Shown: piece after piece, positions 23,727 through 32,840 of the stretch | Layout: each line of letters starts with the position of its first letter | Numbering within the stretch: the first letter of the stretch is position 1 | Assembly (NCBI GenBank): GCA_947493005.1 | Contig: CANLOY010000001.1 | Coordinates: forward strand, 372,001-436,000 | Origin: an uncultured Roseivirga sp. | GTDB taxonomy: Bacteria; Bacteroidota; Bacteroidia; Cytophagales; Cyclobacteriaceae | DNA: 64,000 nt | Direction: 5' to 3' | Position numbers and translations under genes: made by a program | Notes under the pieces: model-generated | The model's input: the letters and a program-made list of their open reading frames with translations, nothing else | Databases searched by the model: none | Told to the model about the DNA's origin: nothing

Positions 23727-26288
23727 ATGCATAAACGTTCGTTTTGTCTATTGATGGTTTCTCTAATGCTAATAACAGCACCAGGGTTTAGCCAAATAGA
23801 TTTGTCTTATTACCTTCCAGATAACGTTCAATACAACCCTGAGATCCCTACTCCAGAATCTATTATTGGGCATGAGGTTGGAGAATGGCATATTACACAT
23901 GACAAACTGGTTTTGTATATGAAGGCGGTTGCAGCTGCTTCCGAAAGAATATCAATTGAACAAACAGGAACAACTCACGAAGGAAGGCCTCAACTTCTCT
24001 TAACAATTACTGACCCTGTAAATCACATTGGGATTGATAAAATAAGAAGTGACCATGTCTGGCTAACCTATCCAAATGAAGCAGATAAGTTTAACGTGGA
24101 AAAAATGCCTGCCGTAGTCTATATGGGCTTTAGCATACATGGCAATGAACCTAGTGGTGCAAACGCGTCTATGTTAGTAGCCTACTATATGGCTGCAGCG
24201 CAAGGTGCGGAGATAGAAGATGCATTAAGAAACACGGTAGTCTTGCTGGACCCTTCGTATAACCCAGATGGTCTAACCAGGTTTTCTACCTGGGCCAATA
24301 TGCATAAGGGTAAAAAGGTTAATCCTGACCCAAATGATAGGGAATATGGAGAAGTATGGCCTGGTGGACGTACTAACCATTATTGGTTTGACTTGAACAG
24401 AGATTGGTTACCCGTACAACAACCTGAGTCGCAAAACAGAATCGCAAAGTACCACATGTGGAAACCCAATGTCCTCACCGATCATCATGAAATGGGTACT
24501 AATTCAACTTTCTTTTTCCAACCGGGAGTACCTTCTAGAACACACCCTCTAACTCCTAAACTAAACCAGGAGCTTACCGAAAAGATTGGTGAGTATCACG
24601 CTCAGGCTCTGGATAGTATTGGCTCCCTCTATTACACAAAAGAGGGTTATGATGATTTCTATTATGGCAAAGGCTCAACTTTTCCTGATATCAATGGAGG
24701 CATTGGCATATTATTCGAGCAGGCCAGTTCAAGAGGGCATGCCCAGGAAAGCGCCAATGGAATACTAAAGTTTCCATTCACTGTTAAGAATCAATTCACA
24801 ACAGCGCTCTCCACCTGGAAGGCTTCTGTCGAAATGAGAGTGGAACTTCTTGAATACCAACGAAACTTCTATAAAAGAGCCTTGAGAACTGCCGATGGTG
24901 ACAATCATAAGGCTTATATCTTTAAGGCTGAGAAAGATCCGGTCAGGGCTTTTCATCTTGCTGAAATACTTGATAAACAAGAGATCGATTTCTATCGTCC
25001 GTCTAGAAGAATCCGACTTGCTGATGAAGAGTATAGACCAGACAATAGTTATATCATTCCTTTAAAGCAACGAAACTACAGGATTATAAAGGCAATGTTC
25101 GAGCAGCGCACAACTTTTGAAGATAGCTTGTTTTATGACATTTCCGGCTGGACATATCCCATGGCTTTCAATTTGGAATATCATGAGATGTCTGGCAGAG
25201 ATTACGGAAGAAACCAATTAGGAGAAAAGGTCGAAAATCTTGAGTTCCCTAAGGGAAACATTGTTGGAGGACAAAGCAAATATGCATACGCCTTTGAGTG
25301 GCATGGCTACTATGCGCCTAGAGCAGCCAACAAACTATTATCCAAAGGAGTCAGAATCAAAGTTGCTACTTCCAAATTCCAAAGTGCAGACGAAAAAGAG
25401 TTTGACAGAGGCACAATTTTAATTCCAGTCGCTAATCAGGGCATCTCTGGCTTTGACCTCTTTAAACTTGTACAAGAGATAGCAACAGAGGATGGGTTAG
25501 ACATCTATAATCTAAATACTGGTTTAACTGACGGTGTTTCCTTGGGTAGCAATTCTTTCGTAACTGTAGAAAAGCCAGAAGTTGCGTTGATCGTTGAAGC
25601 AGGTAGCTCTTATGATGCCGGTGAAGTATGGCATTTGCTTGATACCAGAATGGATATGTTCGTTACAAAACTTCCAGAAAGAAGGCTGGGAGGCGCTGCC
25701 ATTGACAGATACAATACGATCATAATCACCGGAGGGCTAGATCTTGGAAAGAGTGAAATGGACAACCTGAAAAGATGGATTAGAAATGGAGGCACATTAG
25801 TTGGTACTTCAGGTGCCGTGGCGTGGATGTCAAGAAATAAGTTGACCAATCTAAAATCTGTTCAGGCAGAACGCCCAAGTGCAGAGGAAATTTCATATGA
25901 TCAGATTTCAAATTATTCAAGAGCTCAATTCATTCCTGGAGGGGTTTATATGTCGGAGCTAGACCTCTCACATCCGATGGCTTTTGGGTATTATAAAGAG
26001 CTACTTCCAACTTTCCGTAGAGGCAATACTATAATTGAAGCCTCAGAAAGCAAATTTTCTAATCCGGGAAGGTATACGGAAGAACCTCTGATTAGTGGTT
26101 GGATTAGTGACGCTAATCTTGAAGCTTTAAAAGGGACTTCAACAATTAGAGTCTCTGCCATGGGCAGAGGCAGGATAGTTTCGCTAGTAGATAATCCAAA
26201 TTTCAGAGCATTTTGGTACGGTACAAATAAGCTCATGATGAATGCTATATTCTTTGGCAGAATGGTGAACGGAATGGCCGCTCAATAA
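23727..26288 (+). CDS. M14-family zinc carboxypeptidase, secreted
   Basis: The protein (853 residues from the ATG at 23727) starts with a signal peptide MHKRSFCLLMVSLMLITAPGFSQ. The zinc-binding HxxE motif of M14 carboxypeptidases is HGNEPSG (His138, Glu141), followed by NRDWLPVQQPE and DHHEMGTNSTFFFQPG, typical of the large Bacteroidota M14 peptidases. The last third (about 610-850) looks like a class I glutamine-amidotransferase-like domain, with IIITGGLD and WIRNGGTLVGTSGA, which these proteins often carry. It probably trims peptides outside the inner membrane. An earlier in-frame start at 23697 would add ten residues and disrupt the signal peptide. Confidence 0.87.
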   Translation: MHKRSFCLLMVSLMLITAPGFSQIDLSYYLPDNVQYNPEIPTPESIIGHEVGEWHITHDKLVLYMKAVAAASERISIEQTGTTHEGRPQLLLTITDPVNHIGIDKIRSDHVWLTYPNEADKFNVEKMPAVVYMGFSIHGNEPSGANASMLVAYYMAAAQGAEIEDALRNTVVLLDPSYNPDGLTRFSTWANMHKGKKVNPDPNDREYGEVWPGGRTNHYWFDLNRDWLPVQQPESQNRIAKYHMWKPNVLTDHHEMGTNSTFFFQPGVPSRTHPLTPKLNQELTEKIGEYHAQALDSIGSLYYTKEGYDDFYYGKGSTFPDINGGIGILFEQASSRGHAQESANGILKFPFTVKNQFTTALSTWKASVEMRVELLEYQRNFYKRALRTADGDNHKAYIFKAEKDPVRAFHLAEILDKQEIDFYRPSRRIRLADEEYRPDNSYIIPLKQRNYRIIKAMFEQRTTFEDSLFYDISGWTYPMAFNLEYHEMSGRDYGRNQLGEKVENLEFPKGNIVGGQSKYAYAFEWHGYYAPRAANKLLSKGVRIKVATSKFQSADEKEFDRGTILIPVANQGISGFDLFKLVQEIATEDGLDIYNLNTGLTDGVSLGSNSFVTVEKPEVALIVEAGSSYDAGEVWHLLDTRMDMFVTKLPERRLGGAAIDRYNTIIITGGLDLGKSEMDNLKRWIRNGGTLVGTSGAVAWMSRNKLTNLKSVQAERPSAEEISYDQISNYSRAQFIPGGVYMSELDLSHPMAFGYYKELLPTFRRGNTIIEASESKFSNPGRYTEEPLISGWISDANLEALKGTSTIRVSAMGRGRIVSLVDNPNFRAFWYGTNKLMMNAIFFGRMVNGMAAQ

Positions 26289-26355
26289 AAAGCAATCTAA
26301 ACGACTGAACACGAGCAGGTAAACAGCTTTTTTCGCATTATTAGCTATAATTTTA

Positions 26356-26363
26356 TAATTTTG
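26356..26363 (+). promoter_or_regulatory. -7 element for the 169-aa gene
   Basis: TAATTTTG matches TAnnTTTG exactly, 15 bp before the GTG at 26379. TTTTTTC about 20 bp upstream is a weak -33 candidate. Transcription would start near 26370, leaving a leader of a few bases. Confidence 0.4.
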
Positions 26364-26378
26364 TCAAAATTTTTTTGA

Positions 26379-26888
26379 GTGGGAGAACGATTATTCCTTC
26401 TGGATAAAAACTACATACTAAAACAGGTTCAAACTGATATGAAGCTGGAGCTTCAGGCCAGATTGATTGATCTTGTTAAAGAAGGGTACTTTAATCTTTT
26501 CAACCCTCTTAGACTACCAGATGATACAACCCGGCTAATCGACCATTATCAGCCAGCACATTTAGCTTTTTTTGATGAACTATATGATGTGATTTCGGGC
26601 ATCTATAGATATCACCTTGGAGACAACCAATTGGAGTTACTCTTTGATGGAAGAAGCCATTATGATAAGTACATAGAAGATTGGTCAGAGGCTTTCAATA
26701 ACTATGTAAAGCAGCTTTGCACTAAAAAGAATTTCGTTTTAGCCGGTTTAGAACTATCCGTTTTTCATAGCATTGACAAACGAATCGAACTTGCGCAAAA
26801 CAGAATGAAAGTCAGTATCTATGACCACTTTGGACTAAAGGTATATAAACACAAAGGGATACAAAAGTTTAAATCAAAAACTGCTTAG
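26379..26888 (+). CDS. Hypothetical protein, 169 aa
   Basis: I do not recognise this protein. It is soluble, mostly helical and rich in Leu, Tyr and His, without a signal peptide. The assigned start is a GTG; an ATG at 26439 would shorten it by 20 residues, and no good ribosome-binding site decides between them. It converges on the acylphosphatase gene, sharing the last 4 bp with it (26885-26888). No neighbour suggests a role. Confidence 0.55.
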   Translation: MGERLFLLDKNYILKQVQTDMKLELQARLIDLVKEGYFNLFNPLRLPDDTTRLIDHYQPAHLAFFDELYDVISGIYRYHLGDNQLELLFDGRSHYDKYIEDWSEAFNNYVKQLCTKKNFVLAGLELSVFHSIDKRIELAQNRMKVSIYDHFGLKVYKHKGIQKFKSKTA

Positions 26889-27157
26889 CTCTTTTGAATT
26901 AAGAACTCCTTCCGATATAAAAGTTTCGATTCCGTAACCTCCACTCCTATTACATTTGAAGCCGGGGAACCAATGTGACACCATTTGACAAATTCCTCAA
27001 GTTGATCTTCAGAACCTTCAGCATGAATGAAAACACTATTATCTGCTTGATTCTTACACCAACCTTTCAATCCAATTCTATTCGCTTCTTTCTTTGTAAA
27101 AACTCTGAAGTAAACTCCCTGAACTAAACCTAGAACGGTTATATCAATGGCCCTCAT
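26885..27157 (-). CDS. acyP: Acylphosphatase
   Basis: The 90-residue protein matches acylphosphatase in length and layout. The phosphate-binding loop is VQGVYFR with catalytic Arg18, followed by GLKGWCKN, in which Asn35 is the second catalytic residue, then VFIHAEG. The enzyme hydrolyses acyl phosphates such as carbamoyl or 1,3-bisphosphoglycerate. It is cytoplasmic. The start overlaps the end of the aldolase gene by 14 nt, so it is the last gene of a tight three-gene run with the aldolase and the dehydrogenase. The usual Val before the Arg-Asn segment is replaced by Trp-Cys, a mild departure. Confidence 0.9.
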   Translation of the reverse strand: MRAIDITVLGLVQGVYFRVFTKKEANRIGLKGWCKNQADNSVFIHAEGSEDQLEEFVKWCHIGSPASNVIGVEVTESKLLYRKEFLIQKS

Positions 27158-27809
27158 TGAATTCCTTCATGATTTTCACTCCAGAAGAAGTACCAATACG
27201 ATCTGCTCCTGCAGCAACCATAGATTTAAGTGTTAATAAATCCCTTATTCCACCGGATGCCTTTACACCGACATTTGAAGGAGAGTTATTTCGCATCAGT
27301 TCAATGTGAGTAGTCTTAGCACCTGCTGTAGAAAAGCCCGTAGATGTTTTTACGAAGTCCGTACCCGCTTCACAACAAAACTTTGTAGCAGTGACTATCT
27401 CTTCATCAGTTAGCAAGGCAGTTTCGAGTATTACCTTCATCATACACCCAGCGTCATGTATCAAGTTGGCACACTTTGCCAACTCTATTTTAACCCACGG
27501 CATTCCTGCTTTGAAAGCTGAAATGTTCATTACAATATCCAATTCATTGGCACCATGATCAATCGCCTTTTCTATCTCAGTCAACTTACTCTCTGTAATC
27601 TGGTAGCCTAATGGAAAGCCTATTACAGTTACCAACTGTATATCTGCGGAAGATAAATCGCGGGCAGCCCTTTTCACCCAAAATGGAGGAACACAGACCC
27701 CTACAAACTGATGATTAATTGCCTCTGTTATCAAAGTATCTACATCCTTATCAACCAGAGTTGGCCTAAGGTCAGTATGTTCAATGAATCGATTAATTTC
27801 CATTGACAA
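27144..27809 (-). CDS. deoC: Deoxyribose-phosphate aldolase
   Basis: The 221-residue class I aldolase cleaves 2-deoxyribose 5-phosphate to glyceraldehyde 3-phosphate and acetaldehyde. The Schiff-base lysine is Lys154 in DFVKTSTGF, the second lysine is Lys183 in GVKASGGIRD, and the conserved Asp91 lies in NELDIVMN. The first ATG (27809) or the third codon (27803) could be the start; the two differ by two residues. It overlaps the upstream dehydrogenase gene by 17 nt and the downstream acylphosphatase gene by 14 nt. No other nucleoside catabolic gene is nearby, so the grouping is probably general. Confidence 0.93.
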   Translation of the reverse strand: MSMEINRFIEHTDLRPTLVDKDVDTLITEAINHQFVGVCVPPFWVKRAARDLSSADIQLVTVIGFPLGYQITESKLTEIEKAIDHGANELDIVMNISAFKAGMPWVKIELAKCANLIHDAGCMMKVILETALLTDEEIVTATKFCCEAGTDFVKTSTGFSTAGAKTTHIELMRNNSPSNVGVKASGGIRDLLTLKSMVAAGADRIGTSSGVKIMKEFNEGH

Positions 27810-29007
27810 AGTCTTGCAGATACTTAAACCTCGTAGTTAGCCCACCTTCATTAGTAATTGATGCTCGTTCAATGATTGCATCTGTATCCTCGCCAATAAG
27901 GTTTGGAAGAATGTGCTTCAAAAATTCCTTACCAAAATCTTCAGAAGCGTTTCTTGGTAATTCGCAAGGGAGGTTATCAACTGCCATAACAGTCACATTG
28001 GCCTCATCTTTAAATGGTGGTTCCACTCTATCATTACTAGGATTGTAATCATATACGGGGTCATCAATTGTACTTGGCTTCTTTGTAGAGGGTATAGAAC
28101 CTTCGATGTCGCAGGTAACATCAGCAATCACACGTATCTTAAAGTCATTCTGTACCATGTCATCTTTGGTAAACAAAACCGGAGCTTGAGGATCCCAAAA
28201 GGCTCCTGCAATTAATATATCCGACTTTCTCGCATATTGAAGAAAGGCCGATTCATATTTTTCGGGGCTTTGATAAAACTCATCTCTATCGAAATCACCA
28301 CTCTCTATTCTTCTATTGTAGTCTCTTGTGTTTAACTGTGTATAAACTGGCCCATTGAAGTATTCATTGAGGAATTCTGCCGGACTAACTTTCCTAATAC
28401 CCATTCCATTCAAAACTTCCATAGCTCCTTTAGAAACCCTTCCTCCACCAGTAAGTGCAATCTTAACTGGAGGAAGCGCCACCTTCTCATACTCGGTTTT
28501 CATATCGTCCATATCGAAACATTCATGGGCAGGACGTAAATGAAAAAGATTATACCGCTTACCAAAGGTGAGAATACCATTATAAGCTCCCACTATGCCT
28601 GCATATCTGCCAAAGGCAATCAACCTTTGACCATCCTTATTGGTCAGACATTCCCAGTCAATCAGTCTGATATTTTTCTTTAGAATTTCTTGAAGTAATT
28701 CACGGTTATACTCCTGTTTCTTAATTGTGTGAGAAAAAAAGAAATGAGTTTTACCATCAGATAACATGTTAAGAGGCACTTCTTTAACCCCAAGGATAAT
28801 TTCGCAATCCGAAACATCATCTACCATTAAAGCTCCGGCTGCTTCATACTCAGCATCTGAAAAGCAGCGGATTTCACTACGCTGACACTTGATCTGAATA
28901 TTAGAGTTTGATTTAAGAATTTCTTCAACTTGTGCCGGAATCAATGGCACTCTATGATCTACAGGTACCTTACCTTCTTTGATAATACCAATACGGATAG
29001 TGTTCAT
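27793..29007 (-). CDS. Saccharopine dehydrogenase (Lys-forming) / alanine dehydrogenase family protein
   Basis: The 404-residue protein has the alanine dehydrogenase / transhydrogenase N-terminal domain, seen as KEGKVPVDHRVPLIP and later AYNGILTFGKRY, and a C-terminal NAD-binding part with IALTGGGRVSKGA. The motif FGRYAGIVGAYNG and the spacing CFSDAEYEAAGA are those of the lysine-forming saccharopine dehydrogenase (Lys1) branch rather than of true alanine dehydrogenase. In Bacteroidota such proteins are common, and their physiological substrate is usually not established. It is the first gene of the deoC/acylphosphatase run. Confidence 0.75.
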   Translation of the reverse strand: MNTIRIGIIKEGKVPVDHRVPLIPAQVEEILKSNSNIQIKCQRSEIRCFSDAEYEAAGALMVDDVSDCEIILGVKEVPLNMLSDGKTHFFFSHTIKKQEYNRELLQEILKKNIRLIDWECLTNKDGQRLIAFGRYAGIVGAYNGILTFGKRYNLFHLRPAHECFDMDDMKTEYEKVALPPVKIALTGGGRVSKGAMEVLNGMGIRKVSPAEFLNEYFNGPVYTQLNTRDYNRRIESGDFDRDEFYQSPEKYESAFLQYARKSDILIAGAFWDPQAPVLFTKDDMVQNDFKIRVIADVTCDIEGSIPSTKKPSTIDDPVYDYNPSNDRVEPPFKDEANVTVMAVDNLPCELPRNASEDFGKEFLKHILPNLIGEDTDAIIERASITNEGGLTTRFKYLQDFVNGN

Positions 29008-29011
29008 GCCT

Positions 29012-29019
29012 CAAAAGTA
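29012..29019 (-). promoter_or_regulatory. -7 element for the saccharopine dehydrogenase-like gene
   Basis: The minus strand reads TACTTTTG, an exact TAnnTTTG match only 4 bp before the ATG at 29007. If used, the transcript would be almost leaderless. Confidence 0.35.
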
Positions 29020-29045
29020 AGGAATTCGTCAAAATAGAAAACCCA

Positions 29046-30140
29046 TTACAAACCACTTACTATTCTGAAGGCGAGTTCCTCCACATACTTGTCAGCATTT
29101 TTCATGGCATCCGCCTTGTTTCTGGCAATTGCCATCACCTTCTCTATACTAAAGGCCTCTAGCCAATTCAATTGTTTCGTACAATCTCCGCAAATTATAC
29201 CGATTGGTATATTTTTATCTTTAACTCTTTCTACAACACCCCAAACAACCTTGCCTTGACCGGTTTGATCATCTAACTTTCCCTCACCAGTAATTATCAG
29301 GTCAACATCTTCTAAGAATTGTTCGAAACAGACAAGGTCCATAATAGTATGTATACCCGATTCAAGTTTAGCATTCAAAAAGGTTAATGCACCATAACCA
29401 AGGCCTCCAGCCGCTCCTGCCCCGTGAATGTTCTCATTACCATTATTCAAAACATCCGTGAGATTAACCATGCCGTCTTCCAGACACTCTATTGATTCCA
29501 AATCGCCTCCCTTCTGACCACAATAAGTACGTGTTGCACCTTCAGGTCCTAGTAAAAGGTTTTGAACATCTGTAAGGACGGTGAAGCTTACGCTACTGAT
29601 TAAGGGCATTACTCTTTCTCGACTTATACTTCTTATAACATTCAAACCAGCTCCAGAAATGGAACAAGACAGGCCATCTTCATCAAAAAACTCATATCCC
29701 AAAGCTGAAGCCATACCAATACCAGCATCGTTGGTTGCGCTTCCACCTACTAACAAATATACGTTTGACACGCCTCCTTCAATAGCATGCCTGATCATTT
29801 GTCCAACACCATATGTTGATGTCTTTAATGGATTTCTTTCATCCTCGGATAATAGCTGAAGTCCTGAGGACTTTGCCATTTCAATAAATGCAGTATCGCG
29901 GTTCTTTATATAATATGTTTCAATAGGTCGACCAAGAGGATCACTCACTTGTAAATAGATTCGTTCCACATTCAGGTTTGCTTCTAAGACATCTAATGTC
30001 CCATCACCTCCATCGGCCAAGGGGAGTTTTATGACCTCAATTTTAGGGTCAAACCTGAGAAGACCTTGTTCCACAGAAGTCACCACCTCATCGGCAGTTA
30101 AAGAACCTTTAAACTTGTCGGGGCAAATCAGAACTTTCAT
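29046..30140 (-). CDS. Glycerate kinase (GarK/GlxK family)
   Basis: The 364-residue protein starts MKVLICPDKFKGSLTADEV and continues with LPLADGGDGTLDVLEA, LLVGGSATNDAGIGMASALG and GAGAAGGLGYG, all signatures of class I glycerate kinase. The enzyme phosphorylates glycerate, normally to 2-phosphoglycerate in this family, feeding glyoxylate or serine-derived carbon to glycolysis. It is cytoplasmic. It stands alone between a terminator upstream and the dehydrogenase gene downstream (38 bp). Length matches the family. Confidence 0.92.
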   Translation of the reverse strand: MKVLICPDKFKGSLTADEVVTSVEQGLLRFDPKIEVIKLPLADGGDGTLDVLEANLNVERIYLQVSDPLGRPIETYYIKNRDTAFIEMAKSSGLQLLSEDERNPLKTSTYGVGQMIRHAIEGGVSNVYLLVGGSATNDAGIGMASALGYEFFDEDGLSCSISGAGLNVIRSISRERVMPLISSVSFTVLTDVQNLLLGPEGATRTYCGQKGGDLESIECLEDGMVNLTDVLNNGNENIHGAGAAGGLGYGALTFLNAKLESGIHTIMDLVCFEQFLEDVDLIITGEGKLDDQTGQGKVVWGVVERVKDKNIPIGIICGDCTKQLNWLEAFSIEKVMAIARNKADAMKNADKYVEELAFRIVSGL

Positions 30141-30186
30141 ATTGCTTCGTTCCAGTGAAATTAACTAGCATGCCAGTAAATAAAAA

Positions 30187-30209
30187 TACCAGAGCCGTAT
30201 ACTCTGGTA
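30187..30209 (-). terminator. Rho-independent terminator after the GyrI-like gene
   Basis: TACCAGAG and CTCTGGTA form an 8-bp stem with a 7-nt loop. On the minus strand the stem is followed by a T-rich stretch (TTTTTATTTA). It separates the WYL/ABM/GyrI-like unit from glycerate kinase. Confidence 0.75.
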
Positions 30210-30235
30210 CCATTCATGAAGTTAGAGGTTTCTGA

Positions 30236-30844
30236 TTACCGTATTGAATAACGTAGTATAGTTTTCAATCGGTCTTCAGACACTTTTCTTGGGTCACTGA
30301 TATAAATTTCGTGGTGCCTACCTGCAACCTCAAAACCCTCTTGTGCTATATAAGCATATAGTTTTTCGAGTGTCCCAGTCTCATCATCATACGAGCCTAC
30401 ATGTAAAATTTGTGCCGAAAGTCCTTCATGGATCTCTTCAAACACTAACCCATGTTCACTTTCAATTTTCCCCTTTTCCAAAAGACTTTGAATAGCATCG
30501 TTAAATTCCATTTCACCTACGAAATCAGGCATTCTGAACATAATTTTCCAATGCCATTCTTCTCTGGGTGTTTCTTCAAAAGGCTGTTTTCCTTCTACCC
30601 ACCAGAAACCCTCCATTTTGGGCACTACAAAATCGAGTTCCTTTGCTTTACATAGAAATTTTATACCATATGCCAAACCATAAAGTTGGTCAATTGCGCT
30701 ATTGAAAACAGGTGCTTCAGGAGCAGATTTCCCATGAACAGTTATGTAATTGTAAGGCTCCAAATTGACAATTTGTGGTTTCGCCTTAGCCTTATAATAC
30801 TCTGGGTAACTCTTAGCTAAATCAAGTTTTTGAATGGCTATCAT
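30236..30844 (-). CDS. GyrI-like small-molecule-binding domain protein
   Basis: The 202-residue protein matches the GyrI-like / SOUL-type domain proteins often annotated as transcriptional-activator ligand domains. It has the early KPQIVNLEPYNYITVHGKSAPE, the central WWVEGKQPFEETPREEWHWKIMFRMPDFV, and the end QILHVGSYDDETGTLEKLYAYI. It has no DNA-binding domain and probably binds small ligands such as drugs. The ATG overlaps the end of the ABM-like gene by 4 nt (ATGA). With the WYL regulator upstream it forms a module seen repeatedly in Bacteroidota. Confidence 0.85.
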   Translation of the reverse strand: MIAIQKLDLAKSYPEYYKAKAKPQIVNLEPYNYITVHGKSAPEAPVFNSAIDQLYGLAYGIKFLCKAKELDFVVPKMEGFWWVEGKQPFEETPREEWHWKIMFRMPDFVGEMEFNDAIQSLLEKGKIESEHGLVFEEIHEGLSAQILHVGSYDDETGTLEKLYAYIAQEGFEVAGRHHEIYISDPRKVSEDRLKTILRYSIR

Positions 30845-31158
30845 GATAATTGCTTGAAGTGGTCAAAAAATTCTACTTTCTCAAATGCAGCAAGAACCTC
30901 TGCAAACTCACCGGATTCAGTCCGCTTTTTCCATTCAGCAGATGCGGCTTCTGCGGCACTCAAACTCGACCATTCAATCAGGTCGAGCATATAACCATCT
31001 TGTTTAATAGCTCCAAGCGTCTTGTGTGCCAGAAAACCATCTTGATTCTTAAGGAATTTTTGTAACAATGGGAGAACAGTCTCCGCGTATTTCTCCGTAT
31101 AGGCAGTATTCACTTTATAAAGCACCACCTCTTCAACAGTTTCATTCATATTGCTCAT
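30841..31158 (-). CDS. Antibiotic-biosynthesis-monooxygenase-like (ABM fold) protein
   Basis: The roughly 105-residue protein has the dimeric alpha+beta barrel pattern of ABM-like proteins: a first strand VVLYKVN, a helix TVLPLLQKFLKN, then GFLAHKTLGAIKQDGYMLDLIEWSS and a closing helix EWKKRTESGEFAEVLAAFE. The ATG at 31158 is preferred over the upstream TTG at 31185. The catalytic role is unknown; many such proteins only bind or degrade small aromatic compounds. It is coupled to the GyrI-like gene by a 4-nt overlap and lies 100 bp downstream of the WYL regulator. Confidence 0.7.
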   Translation of the reverse strand: MSNMNETVEEVVLYKVNTAYTEKYAETVLPLLQKFLKNQDGFLAHKTLGAIKQDGYMLDLIEWSSLSAAEAASAEWKKRTESGEFAEVLAAFEKVEFFDHFKQLS

Positions 31159-31258
31159 GTGATCGATTTTTAAATTCACATGCAATTAAACTGGGGGTAG
31201 TGACAGCCCTATGTCAGTAGAAAAAATAAGGTCAAAAAAACTTAAGTATTATTTGATT

Positions 31259-32209
31259 TCAAGAGCCATAATGGTTTTGAAGTTCACTTACTCTTTCCTT
31301 CAAAGCGCCTTTCAAACTATCAGGCTCTATTGCTACTACGGAATCTCCCATGGTTAAAAGCCATCTGGAAAAATACTCTATGCTAGGAACCAAAAACTTC
31401 ATTTCAATGAACTCGTCTTTAACCTGTTCACTAACAAATCCCTGATAGAATTTTTGATTTGAGATAAACCGAGACACTTGTTTTTCTACACCAATAACTA
31501 CCTCTTGTAACTCCGTACCTTGAACCAATTGCCTCATAAAACCATCAATGGCCTTTTTATCCATCTCAAAACGTTCATCTTGAGCAGTCAAACGAACCAA
31601 CCTGTCCACTCTAAAATCTCGTGGAGCTTTTCTTAACCTGCAATAGGCAAGCAAGTGCCAATGTCCTCCATAAAAAGTAAGACCAATAGGTTCTACTTGC
31701 CTTTCATTAAAATTACCAGTGTAGTTAGAAAAGTATTTGAACTCCAGCACATGCTGGTCGATTAGCGCTTTTTGAATTGTGGATAGAAAGTTGTTGGGGA
31801 AGTCTTCGTTCTCTTGATGTGGAATGGCAGAAACACTGATTTGAGACTCAAGTTTTTCTAACCCTTCTTTATCATCAGATTTTAACACACTCTTAATCTT
31901 TAACATGGCTTCCGTAAAGTGCTTCTTAATCGAGTTGTCAGTATGACCTTCAATAAGCTTTGCACCTAAAATCAAAGCGTTTGCCTCCTCTTGTGTAAAC
32001 ATGACTGGTGGCAGGTGATACCCATCCATAATGAAATAACCCTTTCCAGCTTCGGCTCCAAGAGGAACTCCAGCTTCTTCAAGGGAACGCACATCTCTGT
32101 ATACAGTTCTTAGGCTTATATCAAATCTATCAGCAATCTCCTGCGCGGTAATTACTTTCTTGGATTGAAGTTGTACCAAAATGGCTGTTAAACGGTCAAT
32201 TCTATTCAT
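31259..32209 (-). CDS. YafY/WYL-domain transcriptional regulator
   Basis: The 316-residue protein opens with a DeoR-type winged helix-turn-helix (about 1-60, TAQEIADRFDISLRTVYRDVRSLEEAGVP). A WYL domain follows (about 140-220, with WHLLAYCRLRKAPRDFRVDRL), then the C-terminal WCX-like extension. WYL proteins bind small ligands or nucleic acids and usually control adjacent genes. Here the ABM-like and GyrI-like genes lie just downstream on the same strand, so autoregulation of the unit is likely. It is divergent from the methyltransferase-like gene at 32255, with 45 bp between. Confidence 0.9.
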   Translation of the reverse strand: MNRIDRLTAILVQLQSKKVITAQEIADRFDISLRTVYRDVRSLEEAGVPLGAEAGKGYFIMDGYHLPPVMFTQEEANALILGAKLIEGHTDNSIKKHFTEAMLKIKSVLKSDDKEGLEKLESQISVSAIPHQENEDFPNNFLSTIQKALIDQHVLEFKYFSNYTGNFNERQVEPIGLTFYGGHWHLLAYCRLRKAPRDFRVDRLVRLTAQDERFEMDKKAIDGFMRQLVQGTELQEVVIGVEKQVSRFISNQKFYQGFVSEQVKDEFIEMKFLVPSIEYFSRWLLTMGDSVVAIEPDSLKGALKERVSELQNHYGS

Positions 32210-32254
32210 AGCTAATAAGCCTTAAACATAAAAAATATCCTTATCATTGCGACC

Positions 32255-32839
32255 ATGTGGTTGGATCATACAATCTTATTTTTGAGTTGGGTGCTCTTCT
32301 ATACTCTTCACAGTGTCTTACTGCTGGAGAAAGTAAAATCAAAAATCGGTTTAAAACCGAAAACCTATAGGATTATCTACAACCTTATTTCTTTGGTTGT
32401 ATTGATCGCAGTATTACTCATTGGTGCTATTATTCCAAGTCCGCTATTGATTACCCCCGACCCTATGCTATTCTATGCAGGGCTCATGATTACCACTATG
32501 GGTATTTTCATCATAAAAAGAGCGTTTAGGAACTATAGTACCAAGGTGTTTTTTGGCTTCAAAAGAGAGGAGTCCAATGCTCAGTTGAAAACCGAAGGTT
32601 TGCAAAGCAAAGTTCGACACCCTCTCTATTCTGGAACCATACTGGTTTTTTTAGGTTACTTTATTTACAACCCGTTGCTATCCAGTTTTGTGACACTTAC
32701 TGCTTTGTTAGTTTATCTACCTGTTGGTATAAGACTTGAGGAACGAAAACTTGTAAAACGCTTCGGGCAAGAGTATATAGAGTACAAACAAAATGTCCCA
32801 TCCATTTTCCCGAGAATCTTAGCAAAAAGCAAACGTTGA
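32255..32839 (+). CDS. Isoprenylcysteine carboxyl methyltransferase-like membrane protein
   Basis: The 194-residue protein has about five hydrophobic segments and a C-terminal motif SKVRHPLYSGTILVFLGYF followed by RLEERKLVKRFGQEYIEYKQNVP. This is the ICMT/PEMT signature for binding S-adenosylmethionine at the membrane. Such bacterial proteins methylate lipids or proteins, but the substrate of this branch is unknown. The stop is 1 nt before the next small gene, so the two are co-transcribed. It diverges from the WYL regulator. Confidence 0.8.
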   Translation: MWLDHTILFLSWVLFYTLHSVLLLEKVKSKIGLKPKTYRIIYNLISLVVLIAVLLIGAIIPSPLLITPDPMLFYAGLMITTMGIFIIKRAFRNYSTKVFFGFKREESNAQLKTEGLQSKVRHPLYSGTILVFLGYFIYNPLLSSFVTLTALLVYLPVGIRLEERKLVKRFGQEYIEYKQNVPSIFPRILAKSKR

Positions 32840-32840
32840 A

